Source: an uncultured Prevotellaceae bacterium (GTDB lineage: Bacteria > Bacteroidota > Bacteroidia > Bacteroidales > Bacteroidaceae). Taken from it: DNA of 41,178 bases. The translations under genes and the position numbers were made by a program. The notes below the pieces were generated by a model. The model was not told where the DNA came from, ran no database searches, and was given only the letters and a program-made list of their open reading frames with translations. Location of the stretch: assembly GCA_937900485.1 (NCBI GenBank), contig CALCEL010000037.1, forward strand, positions 1 to 41,178, in the 5' to 3' direction. Of the stretch, positions 33,279 through 41,124 are shown piece after piece (within the stretch, counting starts at the first letter, position 1; each line of letters starts with the position of its first letter).

Positions 33279-33899
33279 ATGGAGATAAAAGAATGGTTTA
33301 ACAGCCCTAAAGCCAAGACATTTTGGATAAACATAGCATGCATCATTGGCGTGCTCATGATAATTCCCACTATAACACTATATTATCTGGACTACTACAC
33401 ACACCACGGAGAACGCATCGAGGTGCCTTCTGTAGACAAGATGACATTAGAGAAGGCAGAGGAAGTGCTGTCCAGGTATGGACTGGTGGCTGTGGTCACC
33501 GACTCGGTGAAGAAAAAAGGATATCTTCCAGGCACCGTTTGCCTTCAAACGCCGAAAGCAGGAAGTGAAGTTAAGGACGGACGTATGGTATACCTCACAG
33601 TGATACGCACCACGGAAACTATGGTGAACTTTCCTGACGTCGTCGGCAACAACTCTGTCGACGAGGCAAGGCAGATTCTCCACAACCTTGGATTCACGTT
33701 CACTCCTGACAAGGAAGTGGTAAGTGAGGCCGAGGGTATGGTGGTGAACGTCTATCAGGGAAACAAAAAGCTATACGCCAACCAGTCAGTGTCCACCAAC
33801 TACCCGATAACACTATACGTCGGCTCCGGAATTCAAGAGGAAAACGAAGAGGATGAGGCCATTGGAACCGATGACTACAACAACGAAGCAGACTTATGA
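33279..33899 (+). CDS. Membrane-anchored PASTA-domain protein
   Basis: A 206-residue protein with a short cytoplasmic start, one transmembrane helix (about residues 15-37, FWINIACIIGVLMIIPTITLYYL) and a periplasmic part with PASTA domains. Two are clear: VPSVDKMTLEKAEEVLSRYGLVAVVTDS...PGTVCLQTPKAGSEVKDGRMVYLTV and FPDVVGNNSVDEARQILHNLGFTFT...VYQGNKKL. PASTA domains often bind peptidoglycan or lipid-linked precursors. There is no kinase domain, so it is not a PknB-type sensor. The acidic tail overlaps the next gene's start by four bases (ATGA). The setting beside ddl fits a wall-related role, which is inferred. Confidence 0.88.
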   Translation: MEIKEWFNSPKAKTFWINIACIIGVLMIIPTITLYYLDYYTHHGERIEVPSVDKMTLEKAEEVLSRYGLVAVVTDSVKKKGYLPGTVCLQTPKAGSEVKDGRMVYLTVIRTTETMVNFPDVVGNNSVDEARQILHNLGFTFTPDKEVVSEAEGMVVNVYQGNKKLYANQSVSTNYPITLYVGSGIQEENEEDEAIGTDDYNNEADL

Positions 33900-34951
33900 T
33901 GGACAACAACGATTTCATTGACGACAACGACGAGCTTGACGACGAAGACTCGGCCGGATTGTACGAACACCACAAGTTCACCGCAGACAAAGGACAAAAA
34001 CTTATGCGAGTGGACAAGTTTCTGCTCATACACCTATGTAACACGTCACGCAACAGGGTACAAAAAGCAGCCGATGCCGGATTCATCATGGCTAACGGCA
34101 AACCCGTCAAGAGAAGTTACAAGGTCAAGCCATTTGATGTCATCCAGGTTATGCTCGACAGACCTGTCTACGACAATTCCATCATCCCGGAGGATATACC
34201 TCTTAATATAGTGTACGAGGACGACGACCTGATGGTGGTGAACAAACCTGCAGGACTGGTAGTGCATCCAGGATTCGGGAACTGGCATGGCACATTACTC
34301 AACGCCATAGCCTGGCATCTGAAGGATCATCCGGAATACGACATAAACAATCCGGAAATCGGACTGGTACACAGAATCGACAAAGACACAAGTGGTCTGC
34401 TCGTCGTGGCGAAGACAGCCGAGGCAAAAACAACTCTCGGACAACAGTTCTTCAACAAGACAACAAAAAGAGAATACAACGCCTTACTTTGGGGTAACTT
34501 CGAGGAAGACAAAGGAAGGATAGAGGGCAACATAGCACGAGACCCAAAGGACCGTATGCGCATGGCCGTGTTCCCGCCAGAAAGCGACATAGGCAAACAC
34601 GCAGTTACTCACTACGAGGTGCTGGAGCGTTTCGGCTACACCACACTGGTGAAATGTGTGCTCGAAACAGGACGCACACACCAGATCAGGACACACATGC
34701 GTCACATTGGCCATCCGCTGTTTTCTGACGAGAGATACGGAGGAGACCAAATCCTGAAGGGGACGACAAGCAGCAAATACAGACAATTCATAGAGAACTG
34801 TTTCAAGATATGTCCAAGACAAGTGCTTCACGCCAAGACTTTAGGATTCAAACACCCACGTACCGGAGAGGACATGATGTTCAACTCCGAGTTACCAGAC
34901 GACATAGTGAAGCTTCTCGACAAGTGGAGGAACTACGCAAAAGAGATTTAA
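33896..34951 (+). CDS. RluD-type 23S rRNA pseudouridine synthase
   Basis: A 351-residue RluA/RluD family enzyme. An acidic N-terminal tail (DNNDFIDDNDELDDEDS) precedes an S4 RNA-binding domain (MRVDKFLLIHLCNTSRNRVQKAADAGFIMANGKPVKRSYKVKPFDVIQV). The catalytic domain has VNKPAGLVVHPGFGN and IGLVHRIDKDTSGLLVVAKT with the invariant aspartate, then LETGRTHQIRTHMRHIGHPLFSDERYGG. It converts uridines of 23S rRNA, probably in helix 69. The start overlaps the PASTA stop; either 33896 or 33899 would serve. Whether it is RluD or a paralogue cannot be fixed by eye. Confidence 0.93.
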   Translation: MMDNNDFIDDNDELDDEDSAGLYEHHKFTADKGQKLMRVDKFLLIHLCNTSRNRVQKAADAGFIMANGKPVKRSYKVKPFDVIQVMLDRPVYDNSIIPEDIPLNIVYEDDDLMVVNKPAGLVVHPGFGNWHGTLLNAIAWHLKDHPEYDINNPEIGLVHRIDKDTSGLLVVAKTAEAKTTLGQQFFNKTTKREYNALLWGNFEEDKGRIEGNIARDPKDRMRMAVFPPESDIGKHAVTHYEVLERFGYTTLVKCVLETGRTHQIRTHMRHIGHPLFSDERYGGDQILKGTTSSKYRQFIENCFKICPRQVLHAKTLGFKHPRTGEDMMFNSELPDDIVKLLDKWRNYAKEI

Positions 34952-35082
34952 TAAGAATATAAGAACACAAGCAAACGTGGGACAGCACCGCACACTCCGC
35001 ACACGCCACAACACGTTTTTTGTGCTCACATAACAAATAAAAAGCTGGACAAACACCAGATATTTCGTTTTCACAGAAAAAA

Positions 35083-36099
35083 ATGAAAAAGATTATTACT
35101 ATCATCGCCGGAGGAGACTCCTCAGAGCATGATGTGTCAATGCGCTCAGCAACCGGCATTGACTCTTGGATTGACAAGGAGAAATATGATGTTTATATCG
35201 TTGAGGTTAAAGGAAAGAACTGGACAGCACACTTACACAACGGTACCACGTCGCCAGTGTTCCTTCACAACTGCACATTTCTTGACGAATACAACAAACG
35301 CATCACACCCGACTATGCGTACATAACAATACACGGCACACCGGGAGAGAACGGTATCCTACAAGGCTACTTCGACCTGCTAAAGATTCCATACAGCACA
35401 AGCTCGCTACTTGTGGAGGCGATGACATTCGACAAATTCACTCTCAACCAGTACCTCAAGGGATTTGGAGTGAGAGTGGCTAATGATGTACTCGTCAGAA
35501 AGGGATACGACTTCGACCCAAAGGAGATTACGGAGAAGGTTGGCTTGCCATGCTTCATTAAGCCAAACGCCGGAGGCTCATCATTCGGAGTGACCAAATG
35601 CAAAGATGTAAGTGAGATTACTGACGCGATAGAGAAAGCACGTAAGGAAAGTGACGACGTGCTTGTTGAGAACGAGATGAAGGGTACAGAAATCTCAAAC
35701 GGCGTATACAAGAAGCCAAACGGTGAGATTGTCGTGCTGCCAATAACAGAAGTCGTTCCAAAGACTGAGTTCTTCGACTATGACGCCAAGTACAACGGAA
35801 AAGTGGAGGAGATTACTCCTGCAAGACTGTCCGATGATACGACAAAGAGAGTGCAGCAACTGACAAAAAGTATTTATCAGATACTTGACGCATCAGGAAT
35901 AATACGAATAGACTACATCATAAGCAAGAATGCGGACAATCAGGACGTGATAAACATGCTGGAGATTAACACCACCCCGGGTATGACCGCCACATCATTC
36001 ATCCCACAGCAGGTCAGAGCTGCCGGACTGCAGATGTGCGATGTACTTAATGAGGTTATCGAGTGCAAGCTAAGTTCTGACGGGCAAGTATCAGAATAG
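35083..36099 (+). CDS. ddl: D-alanine--D-alanine ligase
   Basis: A 338-residue ATP-grasp enzyme that makes D-Ala-D-Ala for peptidoglycan, the substrate of MurF (21102). The N terminus IIAGGDSSEHDVSMRSATGI, the central HGTPGENGILQGYFDLLKIPYSTSSLL, the ATP site GLPCFIKPNAGGSSFGVTKC and the C-terminal LEINTTPGMTATSFIPQQ are the family landmarks. It is 131 bases after the pseudouridine synthase on the same strand with no clear terminator between; the gap holds no recognisable feature. Confidence 0.95.
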   Translation: MKKIITIIAGGDSSEHDVSMRSATGIDSWIDKEKYDVYIVEVKGKNWTAHLHNGTTSPVFLHNCTFLDEYNKRITPDYAYITIHGTPGENGILQGYFDLLKIPYSTSSLLVEAMTFDKFTLNQYLKGFGVRVANDVLVRKGYDFDPKEITEKVGLPCFIKPNAGGSSFGVTKCKDVSEITDAIEKARKESDDVLVENEMKGTEISNGVYKKPNGEIVVLPITEVVPKTEFFDYDAKYNGKVEEITPARLSDDTTKRVQQLTKSIYQILDASGIIRIDYIISKNADNQDVINMLEINTTPGMTATSFIPQQVRAAGLQMCDVLNEVIECKLSSDGQVSE

Positions 36100-36283
36100 T
36101 CGCATGACAGTGCTCTGGTTTAGAACACATAGCGCACCGGAAAAGCAAACGGTATGCACTAACAAGCAGATGACAACACACAAGTGATTGCGAAATGTCA
36201 TGTCGGAGCGCACCATACGATCATAAACCAAGTGCAGCGACCGGCCACATGACTACATGACTATATTTTTAAAGCGACAAGAT

Positions 36284-37477
36284 ATGGCGACATTACACGA
36301 TTTCGATGACATACGTCCGTATGCTGAAGGCGAGATGAAAGAAGCTTTCAACTCCATATTAGCAGACCGTCAGTTTTCACGCATATTAAAGGGATTCGCC
36401 CCATGGCTACCCGCAGGAATAAGAAACACGCTGTTGAGAAGTCTGTTCATCGGTATCAAGACACCGCAAGACTTTCAGCTCCGCTACATGAAACACGTGG
36501 TAAGACATGTGTTGCGCAAGTGCTCCACCGGTCAATCTTACAACTTCGACAAGTCTCTAAGGAAAGACGGGGCGTACACCTTCATGAGCAACCACCGCGA
36601 CATAGTGCTTGACTCCGCCATCTTGGACCTCATGCTGATGGAGGACAAGTTCAAAAAGACTGTGGAGATAGCCATAGGAGACAACCTGCTTATCTACCCG
36701 TGGATACGCACACTGGTTAAGATGAACAAAGCTTTCACAGTCAACAGAGGTCTGTCACCAAAAGAAAACCTCAGGAGCTCAATACACATGAGTCAGTACA
36801 TGCATTTTGCCATCCAGCAAAAGCGAGAGAATATATGGATAGCACATCGTGAGGGCAGAGCGAAGGACAGCAACGACAGAACTCAGGAGTCAGTGCTGAA
36901 GATGCTGACACTGGGAGGGCCACACGAGGGACGAAGCACGAGAGACATCATAGAGAACATCAAAGACATGAACATCGTCCCTTTGAGCATCAGCTATGAA
37001 TACGACCCGTGTGACTACCTCAAAGCACAAGAGTTCCAACAGAAAAGAGACATAGCAGGATGGAAGAAGTCCAAACAAGATGACCTCACCAACATGAAAG
37101 TGGGAATTTTCGGAAAGAAAGGACACATTCACTACGAGACCTCACCATGTATCAACGAATGGCTCGACTCATTAGATGCCGACAGCATTCAAAAAACAGA
37201 CATCTTCAGGCTCATTGCTGAGCACATAGACAAGGAGATACACAAGAACTACAAGATTTATCCGGCAAACAGGCTGGCTCTCGCTGAACTGGACGGTAAC
37301 GACGCTGTAGTCAAAGGACTAACAGACAAAGACAGAGAGTCTTTCAACGAGTACCTTGCAGACAAAATCTCCAAAGTGAGGGTTGACAATCCTGACGAGA
37401 GATTCTTGAGAACAAAGATTCTCGAAATGTACGCTAATCCACTGAGAAACAAGATGAGCAACACAGACGTGTTATAA
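36284..37477 (+). CDS. Glycerol acyltransferase-like (PlsC superfamily) protein
   Basis: A 397-residue protein starting at ATG 36284 (MATLHDFDDIRPYAEGEM); an ATG nine codons earlier is less likely. The acyltransferase motif NH(x4)D appears as FMSNHRDIVLDSAILDLML, followed by a GD-N-L region (AIGDNLLIYPWIRTLVKMNKAFTVNRG) and IWIAHREGRAKDSND, equivalent to the EGTRS block. It would acylate a glycerol-phosphate-type acceptor. No transmembrane segment is obvious. It is about twice the size of a minimal PlsC. It is 184 bases after ddl. Confidence 0.82.
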   Translation: MATLHDFDDIRPYAEGEMKEAFNSILADRQFSRILKGFAPWLPAGIRNTLLRSLFIGIKTPQDFQLRYMKHVVRHVLRKCSTGQSYNFDKSLRKDGAYTFMSNHRDIVLDSAILDLMLMEDKFKKTVEIAIGDNLLIYPWIRTLVKMNKAFTVNRGLSPKENLRSSIHMSQYMHFAIQQKRENIWIAHREGRAKDSNDRTQESVLKMLTLGGPHEGRSTRDIIENIKDMNIVPLSISYEYDPCDYLKAQEFQQKRDIAGWKKSKQDDLTNMKVGIFGKKGHIHYETSPCINEWLDSLDADSIQKTDIFRLIAEHIDKEIHKNYKIYPANRLALAELDGNDAVVKGLTDKDRESFNEYLADKISKVRVDNPDERFLRTKILEMYANPLRNKMSNTDVL

Positions 37478-37501
37478 TCTGCGACACACACCATACCAAC
37501 C

Positions 37502-37538
37502 CGTCACGTCAAGACGGCTTAACGGCCTTGACGTGACG
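37502..37538. terminator. Perfect 12-bp hairpin without T-run after the acyltransferase
   Basis: CGTCACGTCAAG and CTTGACGTGACG pair perfectly over 12 bases around a 13-base loop that itself has a short GGC/GCC. No T-run follows on either strand. It lies 24 bases after the acyltransferase stop and probably marks the 3' end of that transcript. Confidence 0.6.
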
Positions 37539-37631
37539 ATGAAAACACAATTAAAGAGAAAAACATAAATAAACATTTTACACAAACAACCCTTTACGGG
37601 AATAATAACTAATTACCTAAAATTTATACGT

Positions 37632-40058
37632 ATGAAGAAAACACTGTTATTCGTTATCGGTATTCTGGCCATTTTCAATGTTCACGCACAGAAAACACCG
37701 GTATACCTTGACGAGAGTAAAAACATCGAGCAACGGGTAGAGGACGCCTTGAAACGTATGACGCTGGAGGAGAAATGCAGATTGTCATACGCACAGAGTA
37801 AGTTCACCAGCCCTGGTGTGCCAAGACTCGGCATCCCGGAGCTTTACATGACCGACGGTCCACATGGTGTAAGGATGGAAATTAACTGGAACGACTGGGG
37901 ACACGCGGAATGGACAAACGACTCCGTGACAGCCTTTCCAGCACTGACATGTCTTGCGGCGACATGGAATCCGGAATTAGCCTATCTGTACGGAAACTGC
38001 ATAGGAGAAGAAGCCCTGTACAGAAAGAAAAACATATTACTTGGTCCTGGAGTAAACATATACAGGACACCGCTCAACGGCAGAAACTTCGAGTACATGG
38101 GTGAGGACCCTTATCTTAGCAGTATAATGTGCGTGCCATATATCAAGGGTGTACAGTCAAACGGAGTGGCTTGCTGCCTCAAGCATTACATACTCAACGA
38201 CCAGGAAGAGTTCAGAGGACATGTCGACGTAAAGGTATCCGACAGAGCCTTCAACGAGATATACCTTCCACCATTCAAGGCGGCGGTGCAGGAAGGTAAC
38301 GTGTGGAGCGTCATGGGCTCTTACAACAAATACAGGGGTGTACACGCCACACACAACCCATACACCATCAAAGACATACTCAAAGACAAGCTGGGATTCA
38401 AAGGTGCGGTGATAACAGACTGGGGCGCTGCTCATGACACAAGACAGTCAGCGTTCTACGGGTTAGACATCGAGATGGGCTCATACACTAACGGTCTAAC
38501 CACAGAGGCCACCGGCTTCACTTACGATGACTACTACCTTGGCAAGCCATATCTTGAGTTAGTCAAGAAAGGTGAGATACCGATGTCTGTCGTTGACGAG
38601 AAGGCAAAACGCATCCTCACGCTCATCTTCAAGACTGCCATGAACGGCAAGCACAAATACGGCTCACTCAACTCACCAGAGCACGTGGTAGCCAACAGAA
38701 AAATAGCCGAAGAAGGTATCGTGCTCCTGAAAAACGACAAGACAAAGCAAGGCGAGAAGCTCCTTCCCATTAATGTGACAAAATACAAGACCATACTCGT
38801 GGTCGGTGACAACGCTACAAAGAAACTGTGTGAGGGAGGCGGATCATCTGAGCTTAAGGCGCGCGATGAGGTCAGCCTGCTCCGCGGCATAAAGGAGCAA
38901 TTCGGAGACAAGTGTAAAATCACCTTCACGCAAGGATATGAGTCTGGCGCAAGCAAATACGACGGAATAGACATCATACCAGAGGCCACACAGAAGAAGC
39001 TTCATGACGAGGCATTGGACGCTGCGAAGAAAGCAGACCTCATCATCTTCACCGGAGGATTGAACAAAAACCACTTCGAGGATTGTGAGGGAGGTGACAG
39101 ACGCTCATTCAACATGTCATACGACCAGGACAAACTGATATCAGAGCTGGCTGACATACAGCCAAACATCGTGGTTGTCATAACAAGCGGAAATGCTGTA
39201 GCCATGCCATGGCTGAGCAAAGTGCCGGCACTCATTCAGAACTGGTACCTCGGCAGCGAGGCTGGTCACGCATTGGCATCAGTGCTCAGCGGTGACGTCA
39301 ATCCTTCAGGAAAGACCATCTTCACCTACGCCACATCACTCACCGACTACCCTTCTCATCAATACGGACTGGTGGGTTACCCTGGCGTCGAACCAGAGAT
39401 GTTGCCCGAGCCATTTCGATTTGGAGAAGACTACGTCTCAACAGGTTTGGTGGACGAGAAGAAGACAAACAACAACAATCCTAAGTCAGAGTATTTGCTC
39501 AAGAAAAGCAACATACTGAAGAAATCCGTGCCGTCAAACATCAGCAGCGACCACATCAACACAGACGTGAACGCCGAGAAACACAACGGAAAGGGCAATG
39601 AGGTACAGGTATACGCTGAGGACATCTTCGTGGGATACCGCTATTTCGACAACAATCCAAAGAAGGTTGTGTATCCTTTCGGCTATGGACTAAGCTACAC
39701 GACATTCGAGATTACCAACGCACGTCTGTCTTCTGACAAGATATCAGAGGATGGTAACATCAACGTCACTGTGACAGTAAAGAACACTGGAGACGTGGCA
39801 GGAAAAGAGACAGTGCAAGTATATATCGGTGATGACAAGTCAAGCGTCGTCAGACCAAAAAAGGAATTGAAAGGATTCAAGAAAATTGAGCTTCAGCCAA
39901 AGGAGAGCAAAGATGTGACTATAAACATTCCTTTCGAAGCCCTGAAATTCTACGACGAGAACAAACATGAATGGGTAGCTGAGCCGGGAAGCTTCAAAGC
40001 GTACATCGGTAACTCAAGCCGTGACATCAAGGCTGCCCTCCAGTTCTCATACAAATAA
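37632..40058 (+). CDS. Secreted glycoside hydrolase family 3 enzyme (beta-glucosidase/xylosidase type)
   Basis: An 808-residue protein with a signal peptide (MKKTLLFVIGILAIFNVHAQ). The N-terminal barrel has the GH3 landmarks PELYMTDGPHGVRMEINWNDWG, LLGPGVNIYRTPLNGRNFEYMGEDPYLS, CCLKHYILNDQE, and GAVITDWGAAHDT with the nucleophile at about Asp263. The second domain holds IVLLKND and the glycine-rich region; the last ~110 residues are a fibronectin-III-like domain (GKETVQVYIGDDKSSV). The stretch at about 600-650 is rich in Asn/Lys/Ser and may be a linker-like insertion. The substrate is beta-glucosides or xylosides, not decidable here. There is no T9SS tail. Confidence 0.93.
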   Translation: MKKTLLFVIGILAIFNVHAQKTPVYLDESKNIEQRVEDALKRMTLEEKCRLSYAQSKFTSPGVPRLGIPELYMTDGPHGVRMEINWNDWGHAEWTNDSVTAFPALTCLAATWNPELAYLYGNCIGEEALYRKKNILLGPGVNIYRTPLNGRNFEYMGEDPYLSSIMCVPYIKGVQSNGVACCLKHYILNDQEEFRGHVDVKVSDRAFNEIYLPPFKAAVQEGNVWSVMGSYNKYRGVHATHNPYTIKDILKDKLGFKGAVITDWGAAHDTRQSAFYGLDIEMGSYTNGLTTEATGFTYDDYYLGKPYLELVKKGEIPMSVVDEKAKRILTLIFKTAMNGKHKYGSLNSPEHVVANRKIAEEGIVLLKNDKTKQGEKLLPINVTKYKTILVVGDNATKKLCEGGGSSELKARDEVSLLRGIKEQFGDKCKITFTQGYESGASKYDGIDIIPEATQKKLHDEALDAAKKADLIIFTGGLNKNHFEDCEGGDRRSFNMSYDQDKLISELADIQPNIVVVITSGNAVAMPWLSKVPALIQNWYLGSEAGHALASVLSGDVNPSGKTIFTYATSLTDYPSHQYGLVGYPGVEPEMLPEPFRFGEDYVSTGLVDEKKTNNNNPKSEYLLKKSNILKKSVPSNISSDHINTDVNAEKHNGKGNEVQVYAEDIFVGYRYFDNNPKKVVYPFGYGLSYTTFEITNARLSSDKISEDGNINVTVTVKNTGDVAGKETVQVYIGDDKSSVVRPKKELKGFKKIELQPKESKDVTINIPFEALKFYDENKHEWVAEPGSFKAYIGNSSRDIKAALQFSYK

Positions 40059-40130
40059 CACAAAAACTATCATAGCAACCTTTATCAAGGGTTTAACAAT
40101 ATTCACGTAATCTAAAACAAAGGGATACAA

Positions 40131-40172
40131 AGAGCAGACACCTCATTAGAAGTGTCTGCTCTTTTCTTTTTC
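40131..40172 (+). terminator. Terminator of the GH3 gene
   Basis: AGAGCAGACAC (40131-40141) pairs with GTGTCTGCTCT (40152-40162) across a 10-base loop and is followed by a T-rich run (CTTTTCTTTTTC). It is 73 bases after the stop. Confidence 0.92.
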
Positions 40173-40231
40173 TATTCAGACTGTTCACCAGACAGCAATA
40201 TATTATTGAACCAATATAATAGTCATACTGT

Positions 40232-40560
40232 ACAGGTGGAATAATGGACAATTTGGCTAATTACGAAATTTCCTATGCTTATTTTTTATTAAAATTAGGC
40301 TAACTTGCTGATAATGTCAAAACAAAGGCATTAAAAATCTTAGGTGTCTTATTTGAAATTCTCAGGTTAGGATATACTCTACAAACAGGTCTGCGGTTTT
40401 CAAAATCCTAACCTGAACTTTTCAACGTCCTAACCTAAGATTTTCAGACGCCGAATAAGACACGGGAAAATTCCGGAAGTCATTTTTTCGTTGTCACGTG
40501 TCAACGGAAAAAGAGGAGTTTCGGACAGTAAAAAATTAGGGTGCGGATAGGAAATCTGGT
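40232..40560 (+). repeat. Dispersed ~0.3-kb intergenic repeat, copy 3
   Basis: Starts ACAGGTGGAATAATGGACAATT, ends GTGCGGATAGGAAATCTGGT. Arms: A1 AAAATCTTAGGT (40334-40345), A2 (40354-40372), B1 (40406-40424), B2 (40428-40446). A1 is a perfect 12-base complement of part of B2 (40433-40444). The later hairpin TTTTTTCGTTG / CAACGGAAAAA (about 40483-40512) has a TCACGTGT loop. It is in the same orientation as the GH3 gene it follows, 60 bases beyond that gene's terminator. Confidence 0.9.
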
Positions 40561-40693
40561 GAAGCCTCATAATAAGCTCCACCCACTATTCTTTCTCGGC
40601 ACAAACACCTGAAGGGCATCAACAAATGACAGACTGAAAACTTAAACATCTCGGACAAGAGTATCAATTAGCCATGGCGATGAATCATATAAT

Positions 40694-40773
40694 ACCTTTT
40701 TATATATTTATAAGTAGGCATATATGTAATGTGTACGTATATATAAAGGTGTGATAATGTTGTAGCATTACAT
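40694..40773. repeat. AT-rich overlapping inverted repeats
   Basis: ACCTTTTTATATAT (40694-40707) pairs, with a 2-base bulge, with ATATATAAAGGT (40739-40750). ATGTAATG (40724-40731) pairs with CATTACAT (40766-40773). The two stems interlock, so they could form alternative hairpins or a pseudoknot. No gene lies here; function unknown. Confidence 0.4.
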
Positions 40774-40855
40774 ACACATAACACAGATCCGACAGACTCT
40801 AAGCTATCATTTTAGGCTTAATAACACGAAAAACTTTAAAAAAACACGAGATTCC

Positions 40856-40886
40856 TTTGCAGTTATAAAAAAAAGAGCTACTTTTG
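40856..40886 (+). promoter_or_regulatory. Promoter of the tRNA-Phe array
   Basis: TTTG (40856-40859), a 19-base spacer and TACTTTTG (40879-40886) match the consensus exactly, 46 bases before the first tRNA. Confidence 0.75.
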
Positions 40887-40932
40887 CACTCGCTAAACCC
40901 AAGAGGTGAAGCAAAGAAAAAGTATTGATGTT

Positions 40933-41005
40933 GGTGCCATAGCTCAGTTGGTAGAGCAAAGGACTGAAAATCCTTGTGTCCCCGGTTCGATTCCTGGTGG
41001 TACCA
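40933..41005 (+). tRNA. tRNA-Phe (anticodon GAA), copy 1
   Basis: A 73-base cloverleaf: acceptor GGTGCCA / TGGTACC (one G-U pair), D arm GCTC...GAGC, anticodon arm AAGGA-CTGAAAA-TCCTT with anticodon GAA, T loop TTCGATT. CCA is not encoded (CAT follows the discriminator A), usual in Bacteroidetes. The T stem has one C-T mismatch in every copy. Confidence 0.97.
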
Positions 41006-41028
41006 CATCAAGAGAGTTAAAGCAATTT

Positions 41029-41101
41029 GGTGCCATAGCTCAGTTGGTAGAGCAAAGGACTGAAAATCCTTGTGTCCCCGGTTCGATTCCTGGTGGTACC
41101 A
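41029..41101 (+). tRNA. tRNA-Phe (anticodon GAA), copy 2
   Basis: Identical to copy 1 and starting exactly 96 bases later. The 23-base spacer between copies is also repeated unchanged before copy 3, so the unit is tRNA plus spacer and arose by tandem duplication. Confidence 0.97.
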
Positions 41102-41124
41102 CATCAAGAGAGTTAAAGCAATTT

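Larger units (their letters stand above)
40059..40932. other. Intergenic region with terminator, repeat copy 3 and tRNA promoter
   Basis: This 874-base gap has no credible gene. In order it holds the GH3 terminator (40131-40172), repeat copy 3 (40232-40560), an AT-rich part with overlapping inverted repeats (40694-40773) and the promoter of the tRNA-Phe array (40856-40886). The minus-strand frame covering the tRNAs is only their complement. Confidence 0.75.

Noticed and set aside
33279..33899. PASTA protein as part of a Ser/Thr kinase or penicillin-binding protein
   Set aside because: The protein is full length with a single membrane helix and no kinase or transpeptidase domain in frame or next to it.
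40799..41107. Minus-strand 102-residue frame with internally repeated sequence (MWYHQESNRGHKDFQ)
   Set aside because: It is the complement of the tandem tRNA-Phe units; the peptide repeat only mirrors the 96-base period.
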